Shown: positions 1 to 5,518, counted from the stretch's first letter. The stretch is DNA of 6,992 nt from Legionellales bacterium UBA5158 (GCA_002413665.1 DHXK01000206.1:1-6992), one strand, 5' to 3'. Translations and numbers: made by a program. Notes: a model not told the origin generated them from the sequence alone.

Positions 1-318
1 ATAGGATAGACTGGTGGTTTATGTGGGTAATGATAATTGGATGCACTTTGCGGATCTCGCGGTTAGCTAATTCAATATTACGTGTGAAATGGGTACTGTG
101 CTGAGGATCCCGTGTTATACGTGATGCATATCTGCCGGGTGCAGGAGTACTGCTGGTTGATTTTGGTGTGTCCTGATGCCTGGCAATTCTGCATTTATTA
201 AATTCTACAACCTTGCCGCCGACACGTTTGTTTATATCTGCAGTGATAAAGCGCAGGTGTTTTAACCAGTCTCCGGATTCTAAAAGTTGTATAGCTTCTT
301 TTAAGGTTAATGCCATTC
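1..318 (-). CDS. Unrecognised protein after terL, 3' end off the window, apparent frameshift
   Basis: A minus-strand frame is open from 298 down to the left edge, 99 codons without a stop. It is too complete to be chance and was found by translating the edge directly. It reads KEAIQLLESGDWLKHL, then FITADINKRVGGKVVEF, a Ser/Thr/Pro-rich turn region, and NIELANREIRKVHPIII. This frame has no ATG. A good start (ATG at 318-316, giving M-A-L-T-L-K) lies in another frame, and the two join only if the six-base T run at 299-304 (A6 on the coding strand) had seven bases. I therefore read this as one gene with a one-base deletion, either a sequencing error or a real mutation. The coding pattern (helical start, G-G, charged beta-like end) resembles small uncharacterised proteins of Bacteroidota phage clusters, as I recall them. 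The function is unknown. It would be the next gene after terL, where a portal gene is often found soon after. Confidence 0.6.
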
Positions 319-353
319 GGCTAAAGTAAATTAGCTGTGGGGAGGTGAAAAGG

Positions 354-361
354 ACAAATAT
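354..361 (-). promoter_or_regulatory. Possible Bacteroidota -7 promoter element
   Basis: On the minus strand the sequence just upstream of the left-edge gene reads TATATTTG, which fits the TAnnTTTG -7 consensus of Bacteroidota housekeeping promoters. It lies about 40 bases before the ATG at 318, a plausible distance. I see no good TTTG -33 partner at the usual spacing, only a TTTG about ten bases upstream, so this is half a promoter at best. The position may be off by one or two bases. Confidence 0.22.
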
Positions 362-508
362 ATTATGCAAATTTTAGGACAGTTATTTTGCCTATTTCGC
401 TCTATTTTTACGCATTCCATTGATGCTCAAACGATTATTTTTTTCTTTTTTCAAAACTTCGTTTTCGTAAACTGGAATCGAGCCCCCGCCCAAAGGGGTA
501 AGAGCGCA

Positions 509-639
509 CGCCAAGACAAAATGGCAGGCAAATATGACAGGCTGTCGCAAACGCTAAGACAAAATGACAGGATGGCGGAAACGCCTCCCTACGTTCGCTA
601 AGACAAAATGACAGGATGTCGGAAACGCCTCCCTACGTT
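509..639. repeat. Tandem repeat, 44-bp unit: two near-identical copies plus one degenerate copy
   Basis: Units at 552-595 and 596-639 are directly adjacent and differ at a single base (GGATGGCGG versus GGATGTCGG). A degenerate unit lies at 509-551. Each contains AAGACAAAATG(A/G)CAGG, which on the minus strand reads CCTG(T/C)CATTTTGTCTT, and the two good units end in CGCCTCCCTACGTT. The second unit runs into an inverted repeat at 633-647. The function is unknown. The position downstream of terL and upstream of a possible promoter would allow a regulatory role, but a neutral minisatellite is equally likely. Confidence 0.85.
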
Positions 640-775
640 GGGCGTAGCCCGAGGTATCCCCTATGTAAGGCGAAGCCACCATGTTGCATTGTTGTTTGTG
701 TTAGGGATTGTAATGTATATCCTTGAACGCAGTGAGAGATAGTAATGGAAAGCCCGGGCGAAGCAACACCCAACA

Positions 776-2413
776 TTACCCAAGTATAATACTACCACCA
801 CTACCAGACCCAGTGCTGAAGCTCATCTTAGATTCCAATATACCAAAGACCCATGTATCCTCGGCATCAGTGTAGTGAGTAGATTCTTCGGCAGGAAAGT
901 TACGATCATGTTCACTCTTCTTATCCTTGCCAAAGCCATCCTTACGCTGCTCTGCCTGTGCCTGGCATTTTGAGAGTATTAGTTTATTGCAGTTCTCTCT
1001 ATTGATCTTATACGCTTGCTTATACTTACCATTAAACGTTAGCAAATCTCCCCACATCCTGTATCTCTCTTCATGCCCTGGTTGGTGGCCAATGTACATT
1101 TGAATAACTACCCATCCATGCTTACGTAGTATTGCTATCACATCATCGCATATCCGTGTCCCATGCTGATCACCCACTGCTGTATGATCATACCAATAGT
1201 ACACCAGCTTACGTTTATGTGCCTTATAGTACACACAGAACTTCTCTACTACATCCTTAAGCTTCTCCGGGTACAAACAATGTATGCCCTTGAGAGAACG
1301 TACCTCATTAGCCGTCTCCTGCCCAACAGAGATACAATGTATGCGTCTGTTATAATCCATGCCAATATGCAGTGGAGCGTTTGTATTAAGGTCCTTATCC
1401 TTCCTGCAATCCAATACAGTGGAGAAGGGATCATATTCAAGGTTAGTAAAATAATCTTCATTCTCTGCAAAATAACCATGCACCTCTTCGTCAAAGTCCG
1501 GGTAAAATCCATCTTCCATTTTTAATGGACGGATATTTAAAATTTGTGTATCAAATTGAAATTGTGTTGATGTTCTCAATTGCTCTTTAATGTAATCAAG
1601 GCCCAACGCATCAATGTTTGCCAATGTTGAAGCTTCATGATAATAAAGCAATCCTTTGCGTAATTCGTTAAGCTCATCATCAACCAGGAACAAATCATTA
1701 TTTAATTCCTTCAGTATTTTTTTATCCGTTTCTTTTTTAATATCATTTGTGATATCATACCGCACTGCAAGCATTTTCCACACCTCATTAATTTTTTCAT
1801 TATCCATTTTATCTCTCATGTCCAATATCCACCGGCCTGCAGTGCCAACAGGCATATCGGTTGTAAAAGTCATTCCATGATGATAAGGATTATTTGCAAA
1901 CGCAGGAATGATCCCACGATTTGCCGGCAACAATTCTGTTTGAAATTTTTCTCTGTTTATAAGTTTTAATTCATCACCAATAATTGAATCGATGCTCATA
2001 CCATTCGAGGATCCAGGATTAGCCTGGCTAACGATTTGGCTGATGGCACCATTCCACCAACAGATATAATTTTTATAATCTTCCGGAGGCGCATAAGGTC
2101 CTTTCCACTTCCACATCTTCTTCCATTTATCAGTTGGCCTTTTGCCAACAATAAAATGATGATCATAAACATAACCATGCATTTGCCATCCGCGAATTAA
2201 TTCTTTTAAAGTTCTTGTAAGTACCTGTGTGTAAGTTGCACCCAGGATCACGTGAGTGCCGCGTGGCATTGTCCTAACATATTTGTTTACGCTTTTGTAT
2301 GCCAGTGGCCCAACAGTTTTACCGGTGCCTCTACCGTGAACAATGTATTCAATCGCTGCCGCAATCATCATGCTCCTTACTTGCGGAACATTATAATGCA
2401 TTTGTTTTTTCAT
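776..2413 (-). CDS. terL: Phage terminase large subunit (ATPase and nuclease)
   Basis: This is the DNA-packaging motor: an N-terminal ATPase pumps DNA into the procapsid through the portal, and a C-terminal RNase H-like nuclease cuts the concatemer. Visible motifs in the 545 residues are a terminase-style Walker A, GRGTGKT (27-33), with His26 where the classical P-loop has its first Gly. Walker B is IIGDE (144-148, catalytic Glu148), and a motif III/coupling candidate TTDMP lies at 184-188. Nuclease acids are Asp353 (HIGMDY), Asp409 (YYWYDHT) and Asp516 or Asp519 (YTDAEDTW). Length and order are normal for the family. The tail is Gly/Ser-rich (535-541). It starts five bases after the terS-like gene, so the two are probably co-translated. 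Oddly, lysine codons are 22 AAA to 4 AAG up to residue 298 but 3 AAA to 17 AAG from residue 338 on, which suggests a mosaic origin. The identification is firm; the phage subfamily is not determined. Confidence 0.93.
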   Translation of the reverse strand: MKKQMHYNVPQVRSMMIAAAIEYIVHGRGTGKTVGPLAYKSVNKYVRTMPRGTHVILGATYTQVLTRTLKELIRGWQMHGYVYDHHFIVGKRPTDKWKKMWKWKGPYAPPEDYKNYICWWNGAISQIVSQANPGSSNGMSIDSIIGDELKLINREKFQTELLPANRGIIPAFANNPYHHGMTFTTDMPVGTAGRWILDMRDKMDNEKINEVWKMLAVRYDITNDIKKETDKKILKELNNDLFLVDDELNELRKGLLYYHEASTLANIDALGLDYIKEQLRTSTQFQFDTQILNIRPLKMEDGFYPDFDEEVHGYFAENEDYFTNLEYDPFSTVLDCRKDKDLNTNAPLHIGMDYNRRIHCISVGQETANEVRSLKGIHCLYPEKLKDVVEKFCVYYKAHKRKLVYYWYDHTAVGDQHGTRICDDVIAILRKHGWVVIQMYIGHQPGHEERYRMWGDLLTFNGKYKQAYKINRENCNKLILSKCQAQAEQRKDGFGKDKKSEHDRNFPAEESTHYTDAEDTWVFGILESKMSFSTGSGSGGSIILG

Positions 2414-2418
2414 AGAAA

Positions 2419-3051
2419 TTATTTCACATCTTCATGATCGATGTCTTCAAAAATTGATGCATTTATTTTTTTGGATCTCTTTGCATTAATAGCATCCAAC
2501 ACAGCTTTTCTATCAACTTTTGGAGCCCCTATCAAACGCGGATCAACAACCACTTCAAAAGTATGGCCATCAAATAATTCTCCGGCATTATCTTCCTCTT
2601 CCTGAATATCTCTAAGCAACAACACAATATTTTTATGCACCGCAGCATACGCTTTAAAATCCTGAAGCTCTTCACATTTGTGCAACACTTTTTTTGCGGC
2701 TTCGTACTGCATCTTTTGTTCAAATCTTTTTTTAATGCTGAGCACTTTCGAAAATATTTCTTTGGTGGAATTAAGATCTTCGTAAGCCTGCACAATTTTC
2801 ACATCAAACATATTCATCACCTGGATGATCACTTCCTGCTCTGTATATTTAAAGCTGCTTAATTCTGCGTGGATGTATTGATATCGTTTTAATTTTTCCT
2901 GCTGCTCAGGTGTAAGGTCTATCTCATTAAACCTGTTATTCATGTACGCGACAATCACTTGCCAGTCGCGGGTTTTAGCAACAATCATTTCTGTTCCGGC
3001 TGCAATCTGATCACGCTTTTCTTCCAATACTTTTATCACATCTTTTTTCAT
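2419..3051 (-). CDS. Probable terminase small subunit (HTH DNA-binding)
   Basis: The likely role is recognition of packaging-site DNA and recruitment of the large terminase. In the 210 residues I see a charged helical start (1-50) and a helix-turn-helix-like block at about 56-100 (KRYQYIHAEL, then YTEQEVIIQVMNMF, then QAYEDLNSTKEIF). That block has the look of small-terminase HTH domains in Bacteroidota phages. A long helical, probably oligomerising stretch follows (about 100-152), then an acidic turn, and a Lys-rich segment leading to an acidic C terminus (180-210). The gene sits immediately upstream of terL with a five-base gap, the classic terS position. Its start overlaps the stop of a possible 16-codon ORF (ATGA at 3051-3048). 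There is no catalytic motif, as expected. The alternative is an unrelated packaging accessory protein. The role is inferred from position and fold pattern, not from a recognised signature. Confidence 0.62.
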   Translation of the reverse strand: MKKDVIKVLEEKRDQIAAGTEMIVAKTRDWQVIVAYMNNRFNEIDLTPEQQEKLKRYQYIHAELSSFKYTEQEVIIQVMNMFDVKIVQAYEDLNSTKEIFSKVLSIKKRFEQKMQYEAAKKVLHKCEELQDFKAYAAVHKNIVLLLRDIQEEEDNAGELFDGHTFEVVVDPRLIGAPKVDRKAVLDAINAKRSKKINASIFEDIDHEDVK

Positions 3052-3078
3052 CGATCGAGCATTTTAATTTTTGATTTA

Positions 3079-3174
3079 TTAAACAGATCCAGGCTCATCG
3101 TTTGTGCCGGTGAGCAAAATCAGCGCACTCTCCGGATGCATTAATAAAGTCTGCAGCATCCTGCACGCTCTCAT
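3079..3174 (-). CDS. Possible 31-residue small ORF
   Basis: The ATG at 3174-3172 follows the TAA of the 271-residue gene with no gap (TAAATG), and the frame runs 31 codons to a TAA at 3081-3079. The product begins MRACRML and contains a hydrophobic stretch ALILLTG. A second, 16-codon frame (3098-3048, MSLDLFNKSKIKMLDR) overlaps it and ends inside the start codon of the terS-like gene (ATGA). The tight junctions on both sides suggest that something here is translated, perhaps only for translational coupling. Without coding statistics or homologues I cannot tell a real peptide from a remnant of a longer gene. Confidence 0.25.
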   Translation of the reverse strand: MRACRMLQTLLMHPESALILLTGTNDEPGSV

Positions 3175-3990
3175 TTATTTTAGTTGTAACGAACGCCATC
3201 GTGGTAAAAGTTTTTCAATGTTTATTGTATGTTGCTGCAGCAATGCAACTCTCGCCGGTGTTTGTTCTCTGCGTTTTAATTTATTAAAAGCTTTGCGTGC
3301 ATTATCTAATTTTTCTTTTACAAGATGATCCGGGATAACAGGCTCAATATTTTCATCACCTTCTTCCTGATCAGGAAGGCGGCCATGTAATTTTACAAAG
3401 TCAGCAACATCATAAAGGCGTGAGTATTCATGTTGGCCAAGCACAACATCTAATGCAAGTTTACTTCTTGCATTTATTTTTTCTGCAGTATTTGGATTGG
3501 AAAATTCATCAGGCTCAGCAAGAATAAAAAGCCTGGTACGCAAATTCATTATTTCTTTGTACTTCTTATCAGCGGCTGCTTTGCAGGCGTTGTAGAGTTC
3601 TAAGTTTACGGGAAGATTACTACTGGAGGTGGAGCGATCCAAAATAATTGATCTGGCATTATTGTCAATGGTCTTCTCGGTTTCGGTTGCTCTAATGGTC
3701 CCCACTTCCCCATTTCTGTTATCGCTCTTTGGTTCTCCAGTGCTTTTATTATTTCCGGCAGCGCCTTTATCCATACAGGTTTCCGGTAATATTGTTTTGC
3801 CATTTTTTTTTGATTTTAATTCATTACAAATTATTAATAACTCTTCATGCAGGCGCTTCTCCCGAAATTCATTGGCACCTTTTTTTAAAAGTGCAAGCAG
3901 TTCTTTATTGGCCCCTAATTGTGCATACAGCGCAACACCGGTGTTATAATCTCTTTTTCCATTAAGCCATGCACGTAATGTTTCCAGCAT
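3175..3990 (-). CDS. Conserved-looking hypothetical protein of the packaging cluster
   Basis: I do not recognise a named family for these 271 residues. The layout is clear. A helical N-terminal domain (1-58) carries WLNGKRDYNTGVALYAQLG and runs of Leu/Lys. A polar low-complexity linker (about 60-125) is rich in Asn, Ser, Thr, Gly and Lys. A second helical domain (about 126-271) includes FILAEPDEFSNPNTAEKINA, RLYDVADFVKLHGRLPDQEE and a Lys/Arg-rich end. There is no signal peptide, membrane segment or catalytic motif. The basic character and the position two genes ahead of terL fit a DNA-binding or scaffold-type accessory in packaging, but that is a guess from context. It starts 42 bases after the 84-residue gene, and its stop abuts the possible 31-codon ORF. 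The linker codes with a different base composition from the two domains, as low-complexity linkers often do. Confidence 0.85.
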   Translation of the reverse strand: MLETLRAWLNGKRDYNTGVALYAQLGANKELLALLKKGANEFREKRLHEELLIICNELKSKKNGKTILPETCMDKGAAGNNKSTGEPKSDNRNGEVGTIRATETEKTIDNNARSIILDRSTSSSNLPVNLELYNACKAAADKKYKEIMNLRTRLFILAEPDEFSNPNTAEKINARSKLALDVVLGQHEYSRLYDVADFVKLHGRLPDQEEGDENIEPVIPDHLVKEKLDNARKAFNKLKRREQTPARVALLQQHTINIEKLLPRWRSLQLK

Positions 3991-4006
3991 TCATGCAAAA
4001 TAGGTG

Positions 4007-4020
4007 CAGGCGTGCGCCTG
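4007..4020. repeat. Short perfect inverted repeat CAGGCG-TG-CGCCTG
   Basis: A 6-2-6 palindrome lies in the 42-bp gap between the 84- and 271-residue genes, about 17 bases ahead of the downstream start codon. As RNA the two-base loop is too tight, so a hairpin would open at least one pair. It could be an operator-like dyad or a chance G/C-rich dyad. Confidence 0.4.
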
Positions 4021-4032
4021 ATAAAGGACAAA

Positions 4033-4287
4033 TTAAATCTGAATATCTCCTGATAATAATTGCGCATTAAACCATTTCTTCATCGCATCAAAAGCATCAG
4101 TAACAGTGCGATCAGTTGCAGGCACCAACGGACTAAAAACCTGCAACAAATCTAACTGCGGTACTTCATCAAAATCTAAATAAGCTTTTGCAATAAATTG
4201 TGGCGGGAGTGTATGAACGATCCATGCTCCCGGATGTTTTACACGGGTGCGCTTGCTAAATAAAAAACGTGGGAACTCTTTTGCCAT
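4033..4287 (-). CDS. Small hypothetical protein, 84 residues
   Basis: I do not recognise a named family. The protein begins MAKEFPRFLFSKRTRVKHPG, continues AWIVHTLPPQFIAKAYLDFD, and ends with a helical segment (about 61-76, TVTDAFDAMKKWFNAQ). The N-terminal half looks like a small compact beta domain: F-P-R-F-L-F, then a basic turn with K-x-P-G, then W-I-V-H-T. Similar short proteins with a 'fP-F-F-s … G-a-f-I-v-h-t' pattern are familiar to me from Bacteroidota prophages, always unnamed; this is recollection only. It sits in a compact run with the 111- and 271-residue genes (56- and 42-base gaps) and shares their codon use, so it is probably a real late gene of unknown function. Confidence 0.8.
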   Translation of the reverse strand: MAKEFPRFLFSKRTRVKHPGAWIVHTLPPQFIAKAYLDFDEVPQLDLLQVFSPLVPATDRTVTDAFDAMKKWFNAQLLSGDIQI

Positions 4288-4343
4288 TGTAATGTTATCA
4301 GTTTTTACCCAGGTGATTCTCCTGCTTTATGTAGATACTAAAA

Positions 4344-4679
4344 TTACGCTTTTTTCAGCATCCATTCAAATCTCATCATACCAAAATCATAGAATTTAAA
4401 ACCTGCAGCATTAAGCCAACTGGCCACCAGTGATGCTGTTAATTCCTGTGTGGGATAAAAAGAATAAAGTTGCTGATGTATTTCTGCAGTGCTTAAATGT
4501 ATGGCACCCGGGTCCGTAAGATCTTCAACCGGTTTATAATATTCCAACAGAAAACTTTTTATTTTATTAAGCATCCGCAACAGCTCCGCTAATTCTTTCT
4601 GTTGTGCTTTTCTTATATCCTCATCAAGGTTCTCTTCATCATCTTCAAGATCCCCCTGGTCATTAATTTTTTTACCCAT
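4344..4679 (-). CDS. Hypothetical protein with winged-helix-like C terminus, 111 residues
   Basis: The product opens with a basic patch and a strongly acidic stretch (7-22, DQGDLEDDEENLDEDI) and a long helix (about 22-48, with KELAELLRMLNKIKSFLLEYY). The C-terminal domain (about 60-110) reads LSTAEIHQQLYSFYP, then LVASWLNAAGFKFYDFGMM and RFEWMLKKA. The second part has the spacing of a small helix-turn-helix with a beta wing: helix, turn, a recognition-like helix ending in W-L-x-x-A-G-F, then a short strand. I infer a nucleic-acid-binding role, possibly packaging-site recognition or late regulation. It is therefore an alternative candidate for a terminase small subunit. It is the first gene after the mid-operon terminator, and its start codon lies only 19 bases from the foot of the large palindrome at 4699-4783, so its translation may be affected by that structure. 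Confidence 0.83.
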   Translation of the reverse strand: MGKKINDQGDLEDDEENLDEDIRKAQQKELAELLRMLNKIKSFLLEYYKPVEDLTDPGAIHLSTAEIHQQLYSFYPTQELTASLVASWLNAAGFKFYDFGMMRFEWMLKKA

Positions 4680-4698
4680 AAAAGTAGTGGCTGGTCAG

Positions 4699-4783
4699 GC
4701 GAACAGCTACGAATAGCCATGGCATACTTACAATGCCGTGCCAGCCACCATAAGGTGGTTGGGCTATTCGTAAAACTGTTCGC
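4699..4783 (+). repeat. Three-way-junction (cloverleaf-like) palindromic element
   Basis: Eighty-five bases fold almost completely. The outer stem is GCGAACAG (4699-4706) with CTGTTCGC (4776-4783). After a small asymmetric internal loop (C4707 opposite AAA 4773-4775), TACGAATAGC (4708-4717) pairs with GCTATTCGTA (4763-4772). Hairpin 1 is CATGGCAT (4718-4725) with ATGCCGTG (4733-4740) and a 7-base loop. Hairpin 2 is CCAGCCACC (4741-4749) with GGTGGTTGG (4754-4762) and the loop ATAA. There is no unpaired base at the junction. The only two non-Watson-Crick pairs (T4720·G4738 and G4744·T4759) are wobbles on the plus strand but C·A mismatches on the minus strand, so the plus strand is the better folder. 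It could be a dispersed REP/MITE-type element, a folded ssDNA substrate, or a structured RNA antisense to the operon. I cannot decide between these. Confidence 0.85.
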
Positions 4784-4803
4784 GCCGCTAAGATAATGCT
4801 TTT

Positions 4804-4837
4804 CCCCTCTTCGTAAGGAGAGGGGTTAGGGGTGAGG
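4804..4837 (+). repeat. G/C-rich hairpin with GTAA loop followed by G-tracts
   Basis: CCCCTCTTC (4804-4812) pairs with GGAGAGGGG (4817-4825) around the loop GTAA, with one T·G wobble. GGGG and GG tracts follow directly (to 4837), so the G-rich side could also form a two-layer quadruplex. From memory, this kind of 'CCCCTC…GAGGGGTTAGGGGTGAGG' text is a common dispersed intergenic repeat in several phyla including Bacteroidota. A T run follows at 4838-4842, but 12 bases from the stem, which is not a canonical plus-strand terminator. Confidence 0.6.
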
Positions 4838-4846
4838 TTTTTAAAT

Positions 4847-4876
4847 AAAAAAATCCCCCGCAGAATTGCAGGGGAT
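4847..4876 (-). terminator. Rho-independent terminator after the 182-residue gene
   Basis: Read on the minus strand, ATCCCC (4876-4871) and TGC/GCA inner arms form a stem around a 4-base loop, pairing back to GGGGAT (4858-4853) with one mismatch (4859/4870). Seven T residues follow at once (A4847-A4853 on the plus strand). It begins 36 bases past the stop codon at 4913. This is a textbook intrinsic terminator for right-to-left transcription, and it ends the capsid-gene transcript before the packaging genes. Confidence 0.85.
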
Positions 4877-4912
4877 CTTGGTTACAGGTGTGTTTTATAG
4901 GGAATTGGATCT

Positions 4913-5461
4913 CTAATCAGCCATTAGTTCTGGTCCGCCTGCTACATTGTAAAATTGTATGGCGCCATCATAATCAACTTTTACTGCAAATCCCTTTACG
5001 CCATCTTTTGTAGTACCGGTTGTAAACTTCCAGTTAAGCCACGCAAAATTGCAATCACAGCCCAACTGATAAATTAAATTATCCGGACAGCTTGCATCCT
5101 TTTGCATCGCTATACATGGAACGTTCAAAAGATTTTGCATTTGCTCATGTACTTCCTTATAACTGCCGGGCACAAATATATCAATGCCGCTGATGATAGA
5201 TTGCAGGCCGCGGTCTCCCGTGGTCTCACTATCCAGTTGGTTTTTTTGTGGCGCTAATTGAAAATACAGGAAGCCCATGCCGGCTGTAAATACGTGAGGC
5301 GTGGTGATGGTGATCATGTCGCCCTGGTTAATAAAAGGCCCAACAGGCGCTTTTATTCCGTTAACTTCAAAATAGCTTTTCGGCGCAAGCAATGCATATT
5401 CTGCAACACCGCGAACGCTTAAATTTTGTGGTGTTCTTAAATTTTTAAATGAGTAGCTCAT
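4913..5461 (-). CDS. Probable phage structural protein, 182 residues
   Basis: I recognise no named family, but the sequence reads like a virion component. It is a beta-rich soluble protein with no signal peptide, no membrane segment and no catalytic motif. The N terminus (1-20) is polar; a beta-type stretch (about 28-72) includes NQGDMITITTPHVFTAGMGF; a central part contains IDIFVPGSYKEVHEQMQNLL (94-112). A four-cysteine cluster (C116, C125, C135, C137) lies around CPDNLIYQLGCDC. The C-terminal part, with FTTGTTKDGVKGFAVKVDYD, ends in an IQFYNVAGG turn. Similar order (FVPGSY … CxxNxxYQLGxDC … DGxKGYxV) is what I recall from unnamed Bacteroidota prophage proteins; a tail-tube or head-completion role is possible but unproven. 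The leader is A-rich (eight A residues shortly before ATG), typical of initiation in this phylum. The gene is last before the terminator at 4847-4876. Confidence 0.87.
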   Translation of the reverse strand: MSYSFKNLRTPQNLSVRGVAEYALLAPKSYFEVNGIKAPVGPFINQGDMITITTPHVFTAGMGFLYFQLAPQKNQLDSETTGDRGLQSIISGIDIFVPGSYKEVHEQMQNLLNVPCIAMQKDASCPDNLIYQLGCDCNFAWLNWKFTTGTTKDGVKGFAVKVDYDGAIQFYNVAGGPELMAD

Positions 5462-5518
5462 CGGGTAATTATTTTTTTTGGTTAGAAAAGTTTTTTTATA
5501 AGATTTTGGAATAAAAAT

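Larger units (their letters stand above)
319..775. other. 457-bp non-coding region between terL and the left-edge gene
   Basis: I support no gene here. The stretch holds a pyrimidine-rich tract (about 428-450), the 44-bp tandem repeats (509-639), and a short inverted repeat CTACG/CGTAG (633-637 with 643-647). A G/C-rich tail (640-775) repeats short words of the type GGCGTAGCC, GGCGAAGCC and GGGCGAAGC. Two similar phrases, GGGATTGTAATG and GAGATAGTAATG, sit about 30 bp apart in that tail. No clear rho-independent terminator follows terL on the minus strand. The character is that of a chromosomal intergenic repeat region rather than compact phage DNA. Confidence 0.6.
4680..4912. other. 233-bp intergenic region carrying structured elements
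   Basis: I see no gene. From right to left the region contains the minus-strand terminator (4847-4876), a G/C-rich hairpin with an adjacent G-tract (4804-4837) and the three-way-junction palindrome (4699-4783). It divides the late genes into a capsid group and a packaging group. No TAnnTTTG-type promoter for the downstream group is visible, so that group may depend on read-through or on an unrecognised promoter. Confidence 0.75.

Noticed and set aside
470..500. tRNA-like T-arm text on the minus strand (GGGGGCTCGATTCCAG)
   Set aside because: The T-stem does not pair (GGGGG against CCAGT) and I find no acceptor, D or anticodon arms; I also find no second copy that would mark an attachment site.
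365..601. Plus-strand 78-codon frame
   Set aside because: It runs through a pyrimidine tract and the 44-bp tandem repeats, has no conserved-looking composition and lies opposite to all real genes.
509..639. CRISPR array
   Set aside because: The units are directly adjacent with no unique spacers, and no cas gene is present.
752..759. GCCCGGGC 8-bp palindrome
   Set aside because: The dyad does not extend beyond the core and has no partner site; likely chance in a G/C-rich patch.
1163..1525. Plus-strand 120-codon frame and a minus-strand 87-codon frame (1249-1512)
   Set aside because: Both lie fully inside terL, whose motifs prove its own frame; their length reflects the odd codon use of the terL 3' half.
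2532..2795. Minus-strand 87-codon frame inside the terS-like gene
   Set aside because: A shadow frame rich in Lys/Arg/Cys; the 210-codon frame has the better composition and the correct junction with terL.
3629..3965. Plus-strand frames of 106 and 78 codons
   Set aside because: Antisense to the low-complexity linker of the 271-residue protein; the Ser/Phe/Leu-rich products are typical shadows.
4699..4783. Reading the cloverleaf-like element as a tRNA
   Set aside because: It has two hairpins on one long stem, not three arms on a 7-bp acceptor, and lacks T-loop and anticodon-loop signatures and a CCA end.
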